From contig JAFVCB010000032.1 in the NCBI GenBank assembly GCA_017479555.1, positions 1 to 64,000 on the forward strand: a DNA stretch of 64,000 bases, given 5' to 3'. The stretch's first letter is position 1. Each line of letters begins with the position of its first letter. Origin of the DNA: Bacteroidaceae bacterium. Lineage in GTDB: Bacteria > Bacteroidota > Bacteroidia > Bacteroidales > Bacteroidaceae. The translations under genes and the position numbers were made by a program. Shown here piece by piece: positions 53,168 through 62,339 of the stretch. The notes under the pieces are model-generated. The model did no database searches. It saw nothing but the letters and a program-made list of their open reading frames with translations, and was not told the DNA's origin.

Positions 53168-53724
53168 GTTTGTTTATCTTGATTTTATGTTTCCTAATAT
53201 TCTGTGTGAGCAACGAGGAAAACCTACTTCCTTGCTGCCTACTTTTTCATAGCCTACAAAAATAAGGTGAAAACTCATAAGCGACCAAGGCGTATTTTCC
53301 TTTTTTGCTATTTTTACATAGGAATAGGCTAAAAATGCCAAAAATAGGGTAGCGAAATGAGGGACATTATGCTGTATTTGTCCATATTCGTGCATCTTCG
53401 ACTGTAAAGCACTGAGGATTGTTTGCATGCTTATCCTGTTGTAGTCGCTACGTATAGGAGTACAATATATATTATATAATGTTCGTGTTCGCCAACGCTG
53501 GAGTTGCTCCAATTAGGTCACTCCTACCCTGCCCATACTTTGGAACGAGAAAGAGCGAAGCGAAATACCCACGAAATAAGCCTATCCCATTATACACATT
53601 TATGAGGGCTGACTAAAGGCTAACGACAACATGAAGAACTAACAAAAGCAGCTTCGCGAAGTAACTCACGAAGCTGCTTAAGGTGAATGGCCTTACGGCC
53701 TACTGGTCGTAAGGGTATGTTATT
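53168..53724. other. Intergenic stretch upstream of the CotH-like gene
   Basis: Between two same-strand genes. It contains an AT-rich box at 53464-53482 similar to the one at 440, the terminator at 53639-53679, and GGCCTTACGGCC at 53689-53700 (small palindrome). No credible gene and no clear TAnnTTTG promoter. Confidence 0.55.
53639..53679 (-). terminator. Rho-independent terminator of the duplicated-module protein gene
   Basis: A perfect 11-bp stem (53646-53656 with 53669-53679) with a 12-base loop, followed on the minus strand by TTTGTTAGTT. About 45 bp after the stop codon. Confidence 0.82.
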
Positions 53725-56700
53725 TTACTTAACATACACTTTGCGTCCTCCTACGATGTAAACACCGCGCGTGAGGGGCTGAGTGACACGACGACCTTGG
53801 AGGTCATAGATAGCAGGCTGTGCCGTAGTGGGCAACAGGATTTCGGAGATGCCTGTGAGGGGTTCGGTGTCAACCTTGATGTTGCGAATCTCCCATGTAC
53901 CTGCACCTTCTGATGTGCTCACGTAGCGGAAGGCTATTTCGACAGACTTACCAGCAAAGTCGGCAAGGCTAAGCTCTTGAATCTCGAAGCTGGAGAAGTT
54001 CTTGCCCTCTACGATAGTCGGATAGTTGATGTTGAGTTGCGTCCAGGAAGCATCTACGGTAGCCAATTGGGTCGGTGCAACTTCTACTTCGCGAATCCAC
54101 AACGTAGCTTCGTTGTTCACATCTACGAAGAAGCGGCTGATAGAATGCTCAAACGTGAGACGAGCAGGTGCATCAGCGGGCAGATCGATGACGGGAAGGT
54201 GCAACCAGCTCTCACTGTCGTAGTTGGTACCAGAAGCATAAGCAGAGGCTGTAGCACCGTATGTATTCGAGAACGACCAAACTTTGGAGAGGCCATCGGC
54301 AAGTGCGACATCTTCTATCACGAGTTGGTTGTTTGTGCTTGTAGCAGGCTCTTCGAAGAGGACGTTAGGATCATCCACGGGCTCTACTATTTCTGATTGA
54401 GTGAGTACCCAGAGTTCGGCTGCAACGCTACCATCTACTTCTTCAGCATAACTACCGAAGGACTTGTAACCTGTGCTATATTGTATCCACTTCTGAACGC
54501 TGACGTTACGAATTGTCAGATTATTGTCGTTTGAGGCGGAGATTAACCAATTAGTACCGTCAACAAGGTCTGCGCTGAGGTTGAAGCTGTTATAATCACC
54601 CGTCTGGTATACGTAGCGACCATCTGACTGCTTGATCGTGTAAACATTAGCCTCGTTGGTGGCTTCGATGGTGAAGGCATTGTCCAAGTTGTCGAGGACG
54701 ATAGTGCCATCTTCGCGTGCAGCAACATCGGTTACGTAGTAATAGCCATAGTTGCGTGTAATCAACGTAGCCACTTTGTAAACACCGTCAACGGAAGCTA
54801 CGAGCAGGTATTGCTTACCACTCTCGATGGTGTTCGTGCGCTCGAAGGTGTACGAAGAAGTTTGAGTGTCTGTTGTGTCAACAGGTTCGGGTTCTGTCAC
54901 GGTAATCGTGTAGGTAGCTTCTGATACAGCACTGGCATTGCCCTCGTCATCGTATGCGATGGCCTTAACTGTAGCACTCTCGTAGAGCTTGAAGGGTTCA
55001 AAATAGCGTGTAGCGTCCCAAGTTGGCTCTGTACCGTCGATGGTGTAATAGATGTAGGCATTCTCGCCTGCCTTGATTGTTACTTGGACGCTATCGCTAC
55101 GCTCACCCGATGCGGGGCTAATCACGGGAGCAGCCACATAGATGCCAGGCTGAACTGTTTCATCAGTGCGCTCGCCGAGGTAGACGGTGACGGTCTTGAC
55201 CTGTGTGGTAGCAGTAGCAACGAGGTTCACGCTGGTAGCATTACCTGTCCAAGTCTTATTCTGCGTGTCAATAGCACCTACTTCTGCTGTGTAGTTCATG
55301 CCATTACCATCAATAACAATCTTATAGATGGCTTGGCTCTCGTCAGTAGCTTCAAAGTTGATGGATGTACCTTTGTAGGTGCGCATGGTGACATTACCAT
55401 TTGTAGTCCACATACGTACAACGGTGCTTCCACCACCATTGTCTGCGCTAAATACCACCCCACTCTCTTCGATAGGCTCGGTGATGCCACCAGCCTGAGA
55501 GTTGTCTGTGCTACCCGTTTCGAGACCCCAAGGATTTTGGCTGAAGGGGAATGTAACGATGGTATATTCTGTAGAATCCGTGGGCTCTGTAGGATCAGTA
55601 GGCTCATCCCCAGGTTCTACCACTTGAGATTGAGTGAGTACCCAGAGTTCAGCTGCAACACCACCATCTACTGCTTCAGCATAACTACCGAAGGACTTGT
55701 AACCTGTGCTATATTGTATCCACTTCTGAACGCTGACGTTACGAATTGTCAGATTATTGTCGTTTGAGGCGGAGATTAGCCAATTACTACCGTCAACAAG
55801 GTCTGCGCTGAGGTTGAAGCTGTTATACGAACCCGTTTGGTATACGTAGCGACCATCCGACTGCTTGATGGTGTAAACATTTGCCTCGTTGGTGGCTTCG
55901 ATGGTGAAAGCATTGTCCAAGTTGTCGAGGACGATAGTGCCATCTTCGCGTGCAGCAACATCGGTTACGTTGTAATAGCCATAGTTGCGTGTAATCAACG
56001 TAGCCACTTTGTAAACACCGTCCACGGGAGCTACGAGCAGGTATTGCTTACCACTCTCGATGGTGTTCGTGCGCTCGAAGGTATACGAAGAAGTTTGGCT
56101 ATCCGTAGGATCAGCAGGCTCAGTTGTTTCTGAAGGTGTAATTGTGTAGGCCACCTCTGCTATAGCACTGCTGGCACCTGTAGCATTGTAAGCGATGGCT
56201 TTAACCGTAGCACTCTCGTACAGTGCGAAAGGAGCGGTATAAAGTGTAGAAGCATCGGTAGGATCTGTACCGTCGAGGGTGTAGTAGATGCTGGTTTCTT
56301 CATCGCCTGTAATCGTAACAATCACACTGTCCGTACGATTGGTATTGGTGCGTGGAGTGATATTGGGCATCTGCACAGTAGTACCGGCCACCTCTGTATC
56401 GTCCGTAGCATCAGCCAAAGTCACCTCAATAGACGTGAGGCGGCTTGAACCCGTACCCGTAAAGGTTACTTCGTTTTGATTACCTGTCCAGGTCAACTCG
56501 TCGAGCGTACCTGTCGTGGTGGTAAATTTGAAATAGCCACTGGCGGCTGTAAATGCCACGCGGACAATAGCTTTTGAAGCATCAAGTGGCTTCAAAGTAA
56601 TCGTATTGCCATTGTACACACGAAGCTGAGGACCTGTCCAATAGCGAGGAGGTTGCGAGGCCGACCCCTTTCCGAAAGAGAGTTCTACCCCGTCGTTATT

Positions 56701-56877
56701 GCTCCGTGCAACGATGGGATCCTCCATGTTTCCTGCAGCAGCTGTCTCTCCATTTCCACTACCAAGAGCATGTTCCCACTCATTGGCAACAAAATCGAAA
56801 GTCACTGTCTGCGCACTTGCTGACACACCCCATAGGAGGCAAAGTGTCAACACGAGAAGAGAGTAGAGTTTCTTCAT
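53725..56877 (-). CDS. Secreted protein with duplicated modules and chitobiase-type C-terminal domains
   Basis: A 1050-residue protein with signal peptide (MKKLYSLLVLTLCLLWGVSASAQ). It has two chitobiase/hexosaminidase C-terminal-type domains (about 170-245 and 595-665: YYTLDGTDPTDASTLYTAP, YYTIDGTEPTWDATRYFEP, each with ESATVKAIAY) and two near-identical ricin-like or beta-trefoil-type modules (about 265-410 and 670-820, each with FERTNTIESGKQYLLVA and SVQKWIQYSTGYKSFGSYAE), encoded by a 470-bp DNA repeat. A jelly-roll-like region precedes the C-terminal YDLQGRRV tail. No catalytic residues are recognised; carbohydrate binding is the likely role. Confidence 0.8.
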   Translation of the reverse strand: MKKLYSLLVLTLCLLWGVSASAQTVTFDFVANEWEHALGSGNGETAAAGNMEDPIVARSNNDGVELSFGKGSASQPPRYWTGPQLRVYNGNTITLKPLDASKAIVRVAFTAASGYFKFTTTTGTLDELTWTGNQNEVTFTGTGSSRLTSIEVTLADATDDTEVAGTTVQMPNITPRTNTNRTDSVIVTITGDEETSIYYTLDGTDPTDASTLYTAPFALYESATVKAIAYNATGASSAIAEVAYTITPSETTEPADPTDSQTSSYTFERTNTIESGKQYLLVAPVDGVYKVATLITRNYGYYNVTDVAAREDGTIVLDNLDNAFTIEATNEANVYTIKQSDGRYVYQTGSYNSFNLSADLVDGSNWLISASNDNNLTIRNVSVQKWIQYSTGYKSFGSYAEAVDGGVAAELWVLTQSQVVEPGDEPTDPTEPTDSTEYTIVTFPFSQNPWGLETGSTDNSQAGGITEPIEESGVVFSADNGGGSTVVRMWTTNGNVTMRTYKGTSINFEATDESQAIYKIVIDGNGMNYTAEVGAIDTQNKTWTGNATSVNLVATATTQVKTVTVYLGERTDETVQPGIYVAAPVISPASGERSDSVQVTIKAGENAYIYYTIDGTEPTWDATRYFEPFKLYESATVKAIAYDDEGNASAVSEATYTITVTEPEPVDTTDTQTSSYTFERTNTIESGKQYLLVASVDGVYKVATLITRNYGYYYVTDVAAREDGTIVLDNLDNAFTIEATNEANVYTIKQSDGRYVYQTGDYNSFNLSADLVDGTNWLISASNDNNLTIRNVSVQKWIQYSTGYKSFGSYAEEVDGSVAAELWVLTQSEIVEPVDDPNVLFEEPATSTNNQLVIEDVALADGLSKVWSFSNTYGATASAYASGTNYDSESWLHLPVIDLPADAPARLTFEHSISRFFVDVNNEATLWIREVEVAPTQLATVDASWTQLNINYPTIVEGKNFSSFEIQELSLADFAGKSVEIAFRYVSTSEGAGTWEIRNIKVDTEPLTGISEILLPTTAQPAIYDLQGRRVTQPLTRGVYIVGGRKVYVK
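54395..54864 (-). repeat. 470-bp intragenic repeat, downstream copy
   Basis: Aligns with 55628-56097 without any gap (constant offset 1233 bp) and only scattered mismatches. It encodes the second ricin-like module of the protein at 53725-56877. Confidence 0.92.
55628..56097 (-). repeat. 470-bp intragenic repeat, upstream copy
   Basis: Partner of 54395-54864. Conservation at third codon positions is high, which points to a recent duplication or to gene conversion. Confidence 0.92.
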
Positions 56878-56893
56878 AAGTTTGAGAATTGAT

Positions 56894-56916
56894 GTTTATA
56901 TATAATATTGTATAAA
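56894..56916 (-). promoter_or_regulatory. AT-rich box upstream of the duplicated-module gene
   Basis: On the minus strand ACTTTATACAATATTATATA, ~17-40 bp upstream of the start codon at 56877. Very like the box at 25290-25316. Function unknown. Confidence 0.4.
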
Positions 56917-57225
56917 GTAACTTCTACAAAAAAGCGCACGAAAGCAATCGTTGTATGTCCGTACAGGGAAAGTGCCAAAAAGGAAAGATACAAACTACGT
57001 TTTCTCTTCTATCACCCCCTTTTCTACTTTTGCAATTCTTGACCGCAAAGATAAGTAAAAATGAGAGCCTAACAAGGTTTAACGTCGTTTTTGTTTGCTG
57101 CATACGAAAAAGGGGCAGCTTTATCTTTCTCCTTAAACCCACGATATTTGTATACCAAGAGACGCTGTAGGAAGTCATAAAAATGAGCATTTTTCAGCAT
57201 TTTTGCTCATTCTGCTTGCCAATAA

Positions 57226-57257
57226 TTTGGATGGCTGATGGGCTTTCTATACTTTTG
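57226..57257 (+). promoter_or_regulatory. Promoter of tdh
   Basis: TTTG at 57226-57229, a 20-bp spacer and TACTTTTG at 57250-57257: an exact Bacteroidetes consensus. Predicted start ~57264, leader ~37 bases. It rules out the longer reading frame beginning at 57238. Confidence 0.87.
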
Positions 57258-57300
57258 CAGCGCAAAAAACAAGAAACTCATAAACAAAATCAAATTCACC

Positions 57301-58257
57301 ATGAGAAACATTTTAGTGATTGGTGCAACTGGCCAGATTGGTTCTGAGCTCACCATGAAACTACGTAAGATTTATGGCAACCGCCATGTTGTATGTGGAT
57401 ATATTCCCAGCGCAAAGCCTAAAGGTGTACTCAAAGAGAGTGGCCCATACGAGATTTGCGACGTGACCGATGGCGAGCAGATTGCCACGGTCTGTCTCAA
57501 GCACAACATTGACACTATCTTCAACCTTGCTGCTCTGCTTAGCGTAGTGGCCGAAGGGCGTCCTCAGTTGGCTTGGAAGATTGGTATAGATGGATTGTGG
57601 AACGTCTTGGAAGTAGCGCGCGAGCACAATTGCGCCGTCTTCACGCCAAGTAGCATCGGCTCTTTCGGCCCTGAGACTCCTGCCGACAACACGCCTCAAG
57701 ACACTATCCAACGCCCACGCACCATCTACGGCGTGTCGAAAGTCACCACCGAACTACTCTCCGACTACTATCATAATAAATATGGTGTAGACACACGCTC
57801 GGTGCGTTTCCCAGGTTTGATTTCCTACGTAACCCCTCCTGGAGGTGGCACCACAGACTATGCTTGCGATATCTACTACAGTGCAGTACGCGGCGAGAAG
57901 TTTGTATGCCCCATCGCAGCAGGTACATTCATGGATATGATGTATATGCGTGACGCATTGAATGCCTGTGTCAATCTGATGGAAGCCAATCCCGATCGTC
58001 TCATCCACCGCAATGGTTTCAACATCGCCGCTATGAGTTTCGACCCCGAAGGTGTGGCTGAAGCCATTCGCAAGTACAAGCCTGAGTTCAAGATGGAATA
58101 CGATGTAGATCCTCTCAAGCAGGCTAATGCGGACAGTTGGCCCAACAGCATCGACGATACATGCGCTCGTCAGGAGTGGGACTGGCAACCTCGTTTCGAC
58201 CTCGACTCCATGACACGCGACATGCTCGACAAGCTCAGCGTGAAGTTGTTAGGATAA
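57301..58257 (+). CDS. tdh: L-threonine 3-dehydrogenase, short-chain (SDR) type
   Basis: A 318-residue NAD-dependent enzyme with the extended-SDR fold related to UDP-galactose epimerase. It has the nucleotide-binding GATGQIG (8-14), the catalytic Tyr143 and Lys147 (YGVSK) and the TPPGGGTTDYA segment that marks the SDR-type threonine dehydrogenases. It oxidises threonine to 2-amino-3-ketobutyrate, which is then split to glycine and acetyl-CoA. The partner ligase gene (kbl) is not adjacent. The start at 57301 is set by the upstream promoter. A strong terminator follows, so it is a single-gene unit. Confidence 0.93.
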   Translation: MRNILVIGATGQIGSELTMKLRKIYGNRHVVCGYIPSAKPKGVLKESGPYEICDVTDGEQIATVCLKHNIDTIFNLAALLSVVAEGRPQLAWKIGIDGLWNVLEVAREHNCAVFTPSSIGSFGPETPADNTPQDTIQRPRTIYGVSKVTTELLSDYYHNKYGVDTRSVRFPGLISYVTPPGGGTTDYACDIYYSAVRGEKFVCPIAAGTFMDMMYMRDALNACVNLMEANPDRLIHRNGFNIAAMSFDPEGVAEAIRKYKPEFKMEYDVDPLKQANADSWPNSIDDTCARQEWDWQPRFDLDSMTRDMLDKLSVKLLG

Positions 58258-58305
58258 TCCATACAGCACGCTCATTGCTCATATTTCCAGAGCATATATT
58301 CGATT

Positions 58306-58347
58306 AAAAGGCTTTGCGAGACAAACGTTCTCACAAAGCCTTTTTTT
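58306..58347 (+). terminator. Rho-independent terminator of tdh
   Basis: A 15-bp stem (58307-58321 with 58329-58343) with one mismatch and a 7-base loop, ending in seven T. Confidence 0.9.
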
Positions 58348-58530
58348 AGTGCATCATTATAAATGAATGTATGGGTAATAGAGGTAAAAACTACAAAACC
58401 AAGGATTCTCCACACCCTATTAAAATAAAAAGGCGTATTTTCGTGCGTAAAAATGGTTTTCCCCAACAAGCGCAACAGGCTTCTTCCATGTTGCTACACC
58501 GAATAACTACATCATAAAGACAATATATCT

Positions 58531-60348
58531 ATGATACCCCTTGAAGATTTCTTTCGCAATAGTCCACAAACGGCATTTCAGATTTCGCCCGACGGACAAC
58601 ACATCTCTTTTCTTGCTCCCTATCACGACCGCATGAACATTTTTGTTCGTGCCACAGAGGAAGAGGTTGCACCGCTTCAGCTCACCTTTGAGACCGAGCG
58701 CAGCATCGGTGGTTATATGTGGAAGAGCAATGACCGCATCGTATTTGTCAAAGATACGGGCGGCGATGAGAACTATCGCCTCTACTCCGTGAACATTGAT
58801 GGCACGGATATGCGGGGACACACCGACTTCCCTGGCGTACGCACTTCGCTCATCGACGAATTAGAGGACGAGCCCGACGAGGTTTTGATAGCGATGAACC
58901 AGCGCAATCCTGAGATTTTCGATGCCTATCGTCTCAATTTAGTAACGGGCGAGCTTCGTATGGTGGCTGAGAACCCAGGCAACATACAGAGCTGGATGAC
59001 CGACCGCAAAGGCAAACTCAGAGTAGCCTCTGCGATAGTGGATGGGGTGAATACACAATTATTATATAGAGACTCGGAGGAAGAGGCGTTTCGTCCTATC
59101 ATCACAACGAACTTCAAGGAGCACTTAGGTTATCTCCCTTTCTTACCTGGCGACAAGGAGGTTTTGGCCGTCACCAATATCGGACGCGACAAGACCGCAC
59201 TGGTACGTATGGAAGCCGCCACATGCAAGGAGATAGCGCACATCTACGCGCATCCCAAATATGATGTCAGCGGCATCTACTACTCCAAGAAACTGGAGAA
59301 ACTGCTTCGCGTATCTGTCACGGGGCATAAAGGACCTATTCGCACATTCTTGGACAGCGACTTTCAAGCATTCTACAACGAGTTGAAAGCCTTCTTTCCC
59401 CGACATCTTGTCAGCATTGCCGACTGCGACAAGGCTGAGGAGAAGTTTCTCGTCTATGCTGGCAGCGACAAGGATCGTGGCGCATACTATTTCTACACGC
59501 GGGGCAGCGAGCCTCGTCTCATAGCTCAGTTAGCTCCTTGGTTGCCCGAGGAGGAAATGGGACAAATGTTCCCCGTCACCTATACCACATCAGACGGTTG
59601 GGAGATTGAGGGCTATGTCACGCTTCCCGCTGGACTTACCCTCGAAACGGCTCAATCGCTCCCCGCTGTGGTCAACCCGCATGGCGGGCCTTGGGCGCGA
59701 GATGTTTGGGGCTTCGATAGCGAAGCACAGTTTCTCGCTAATCGTGGCTACGCCGTGTTTCAGATGAATTTCCGCAGCAGCACAGGCTATGGCCGTGCAT
59801 TTACCGAGGCGGGCTACAAGCAATGGGGCGGCGACGTACTGCGCGACATCACCGAGGGTGTACAAACGCTCATAGCGCGTGGGCTGTTCGATGCCAAACG
59901 CATAGCAATCTACGGCGGCAGTTTTGGAGGATACGCTGCACTGGCTGGCGTGACATTTACGCCCGATCTCTATGCCTGCGCTGTAGACTACGTCGGCGTG
60001 TCAAATCTCTTCACATTCATGCAGACCATACCGCCCTACTGGCGACCGCTCTTGGATATGCTCCACGAACAAGTGGGCGATCCCGATGCCGATAGCGACC
60101 TGCTCGCAGCCACAAGTCCCGCACTCCATGCCGACCAGATACGTGTACCGCTATTTATTGCCCAAGGTGCCAACGATCCCAGGGTCAACAAAGCGGAGAG
60201 CGACCAAATGGTAGAAGCACTGCGCCAACGGGGTGTAGAAGTAGAATATATGGTGAAAGACAATGAGGGACACGGCTTTCAGAACCAAGAAAATCGTTTT
60301 GAGTTCTACCACGCCATGGAACGTTTCCTATCCAAGCACTTGGCGTAG
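58531..60348 (+). CDS. Cytoplasmic S9-family serine peptidase
   Basis: A 605-residue prolyl-oligopeptidase-family enzyme. The N-terminal ~350 residues form a beta-propeller (FQISPDGQHISFLAPYHD, GYMWKSNDRIVFVKDTGGDENYRLY) that limits access to the active site. The C-terminal alpha/beta hydrolase has Ser about 467 (YGGSFGGYAAL), Asp about 549 (GANDPRVN) and His about 580 (EGHGFQ), all intact. No signal peptide, so it probably trims peptides in the cytoplasm, as acylaminoacyl- or dipeptidyl-peptidase-like enzymes do. The substrate preference cannot be read from sequence. Confidence 0.92.
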   Translation: MIPLEDFFRNSPQTAFQISPDGQHISFLAPYHDRMNIFVRATEEEVAPLQLTFETERSIGGYMWKSNDRIVFVKDTGGDENYRLYSVNIDGTDMRGHTDFPGVRTSLIDELEDEPDEVLIAMNQRNPEIFDAYRLNLVTGELRMVAENPGNIQSWMTDRKGKLRVASAIVDGVNTQLLYRDSEEEAFRPIITTNFKEHLGYLPFLPGDKEVLAVTNIGRDKTALVRMEAATCKEIAHIYAHPKYDVSGIYYSKKLEKLLRVSVTGHKGPIRTFLDSDFQAFYNELKAFFPRHLVSIADCDKAEEKFLVYAGSDKDRGAYYFYTRGSEPRLIAQLAPWLPEEEMGQMFPVTYTTSDGWEIEGYVTLPAGLTLETAQSLPAVVNPHGGPWARDVWGFDSEAQFLANRGYAVFQMNFRSSTGYGRAFTEAGYKQWGGDVLRDITEGVQTLIARGLFDAKRIAIYGGSFGGYAALAGVTFTPDLYACAVDYVGVSNLFTFMQTIPPYWRPLLDMLHEQVGDPDADSDLLAATSPALHADQIRVPLFIAQGANDPRVNKAESDQMVEALRQRGVEVEYMVKDNEGHGFQNQENRFEFYHAMERFLSKHLA

Positions 60349-60462
60349 CAACACCTTTGCCTAAATGTTGTTTCTCGCTTTGTTTTGAACCTATTTATTT
60401 ATGAGCCTGAAACATGGGAAAGGACGATGTCCCCTACCCTCTCTTAGCTAAATTCTGAAACC

Positions 60463-61005
60463 ATGCATAGCCATCCTCTCCACCTGTTTAGCCACTGCCC
60501 GCGCTGCGGAGGCGAATTTGCCATCAACGATGCGCGCAGCAAACGATGCGTTGACTGCGGATTTACCTACTATCTCAATGCTTCGGCGGCGGTAGCGGCC
60601 TTTATCGTCAACGACCAAGGCGAGCTATTAGTGGCTCAGCGCGCCAAAGAGCCTGCCCGTGGCACGCTCGACCTACCAGGAGGTTTTGTAGACCCAGGCG
60701 AAGCGCTCGAGACGGCTCTCATGCGCGAGGTCAAAGAAGAGACGGGCGCACTGCTACAATCTGCGTCCTATCTTTTCTCTTTGCCCAACGTCTATCTGTA
60801 TAGCGATTTTGAAGTACACACGACAGATGCTTTCTTTCTTTGCAGTATAGACCAGGATAGCCCGCTCCGCAGTGCCGACGATGTCGAGTCGCTTCAATGG
60901 ATTGCCCCGCACGACATCCACGCCGATGACTTTGGGCTGCAATCCATACGCAGGGCGATACGCTATTTCTTGCAGATGCCGCACAACGTTTCCAAGCCTG
61001 CTTAG
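60463..61005 (+). CDS. Nudix hydrolase with an N-terminal zinc ribbon
   Basis: A 180-residue protein. A four-cysteine zinc ribbon (Cys12, 15, 29, 32: HCPRCGG, RCVDCGF) precedes a Nudix domain with an intact box from Gly74: GFVDPGE, then REVKEETG (Gly74, Glu80, Arg88, Glu89, Glu92, Glu93). This order resembles NudC-type NADH pyrophosphatases, but the NudC SQPWPFPxS motif is missing, so the substrate is uncertain. The methyltransferase-like gene starts 11 bp downstream, suggesting an operon of Nudix, THUMP-like protein and perhaps hisA. Confidence 0.88.
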   Translation: MHSHPLHLFSHCPRCGGEFAINDARSKRCVDCGFTYYLNASAAVAAFIVNDQGELLVAQRAKEPARGTLDLPGGFVDPGEALETALMREVKEETGALLQSASYLFSLPNVYLYSDFEVHTTDAFFLCSIDQDSPLRSADDVESLQWIAPHDIHADDFGLQSIRRAIRYFLQMPHNVSKPA

Positions 61006-61016
61006 CCCCGACTGCC

Positions 61017-62210
61017 ATGTCTATCGACGAATATATCCTCCAACATCGTTCTGAAAACGTCAACACGTTGGCTCTTCAGCTCACGGGCAACCCCGATGCG
61101 CCTTTCATTCTACAACAAATTGAGGGCTACCAACGGTTGCGGCTGAAAGTCCCTTCGTGGGCGGAGACCACAGGCATTCTCTTTCCGCCGCGCATATCGG
61201 TAGAGCAATGCAGCAGCGAGGAAACTGCACGATATAAGTATGACATCGCGAAGCGCATTCTGCCTGAGGGTGGCAGTTTTGTTGATCTGACAGGTGGCTA
61301 TGGTGTGGACTTCACTCTGCTTGCTCGTCATTTCCAGGAGGCGTGCTATGTGGAGCGAAACGCTTCGCTATGCCACATTGTGCGCCACAATCTGCCGCTC
61401 ATGGGTATCCGTCACGCGGAGGTGGTGGAGGGCGAAGCGGAGGAGGTGCTTCGCGCTATGCCGCATGCCGACCTCGTTCTGCTCGACCCCGCACGGCGCG
61501 ACAGCGCGGGGCGCAAGGTGGTAGCGCTCTCCGACTGTACACCGCAGGTGGAGGCACTGTGGCCTACGCTCTTGCAGAAAGCGAGTGTCGTGATGCTCAA
61601 ACTCTCTCCCATGCTCGACATCACGGCCGTAGTGCGCGCCCTCGTTGGCATTCGAGAAGTCCACATTGTCAGCGTGCAAGGCGAATGTAAAGAACTCTTA
61701 TGTATCGCTGACGCGGACACGGCCTCCTCGGCAGAAGCACCTACTATATATTGCAGGGAAAGCGATTTTGTTTTTGTCTTTTCATCACCCGAGGAGCAAG
61801 CTGCCCAGCCTGTCTACACCGAACGACCAGCGCGCTACCTCTACGAACCCGCGCCCTCCCTGCTCAAGGCGGGAGCTATGCGGTTGCTATGCCCGCGCTT
61901 TGGGATAAAGAAATTAGCACCTCTGAGCCACCTCTACACCTCCGACACGTTGGTCAGCACGTTTCCTGGTCGTATCTTCCAGACCATGAGCGTCACGGGG
62001 GTTGGCAAACGCGATACGGCGCAACTACGTGGCACAAAAGCTAATTTAGCGGTGCGCGGCTTCCCTGCTACGGTGGCCGAACTGAGAAAGAAATGGCACT
62101 TGCTCGATGGCGGTTCGCGCTTTCTCTTTGCCACACAAAACTATCGAGGAGAGAAACTCCTCATTTCTACAGAGCGGTGTGACATTTCTCCCGCCTCATC
62201 TTCCAAATAA
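61017..62210 (+). CDS. SAM-dependent methyltransferase-like protein with THUMP-like domain
   Basis: A 397-residue cytoplasmic protein. The Rossmann core starts near residue 88 with the SAM motif FVDLTGGYGVDFTLLA, followed by an acidic residue in CYVERNASLCHIV and the motif LVLLDPARRD (about 158), as in class I methyltransferases that act on RNA. The C-terminal ~100 residues (FPGRIFQTMSVTGVGKRDTAQLRGTK...) match the THUMP-like domain found after such cores. The substrate is unknown; RNA is the plausible target. It follows the Nudix gene by 11 bp. Confidence 0.8.
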   Translation: MSIDEYILQHRSENVNTLALQLTGNPDAPFILQQIEGYQRLRLKVPSWAETTGILFPPRISVEQCSSEETARYKYDIAKRILPEGGSFVDLTGGYGVDFTLLARHFQEACYVERNASLCHIVRHNLPLMGIRHAEVVEGEAEEVLRAMPHADLVLLDPARRDSAGRKVVALSDCTPQVEALWPTLLQKASVVMLKLSPMLDITAVVRALVGIREVHIVSVQGECKELLCIADADTASSAEAPTIYCRESDFVFVFSSPEEQAAQPVYTERPARYLYEPAPSLLKAGAMRLLCPRFGIKKLAPLSHLYTSDTLVSTFPGRIFQTMSVTGVGKRDTAQLRGTKANLAVRGFPATVAELRKKWHLLDGGSRFLFATQNYRGEKLLISTERCDISPASSSK

Positions 62211-62265
62211 ACAGCCACGCAAAGGTTAAATGCTAAAAAGCATGGGGCTGAAGTGAAAAGTTTGC

Positions 62266-62273
62266 TAACTTTG
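62266..62273 (+). promoter_or_regulatory. Possible promoter -7 element for hisA
   Basis: TAACTTTG matches TAnnTTTG, 66 bp before the hisA ATG; no good -33 element at 19-21 bp. It lies inside the frame upstream of the ATG, favouring the start at 62340. Confidence 0.45.
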
Positions 62274-62339
62274 CGCTTCAGCAGCCGCGCTTTGCGGCTT
62301 GTGCTTCGTAAATTTATCCACACACCAACCTCTACCACC

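Larger units (their letters stand above)
56878..57300. other. Divergent intergenic stretch
   Basis: Between genes at 56877 (minus) and 57301 (plus). It has an AT-rich box at 56894-56916 near the minus-strand gene and a consensus promoter for tdh (57226-57257). ATGAGCA (57184) and TGCTCAT (57204) form a small inverted repeat. No gene seen. Confidence 0.6.

Noticed and set aside
62314..62322. TTATCCACA, an exact DnaA box upstream of hisA
   Set aside because: A single box without AT-rich unwinding region, dnaA, or further boxes; expected by chance in 64 kb.
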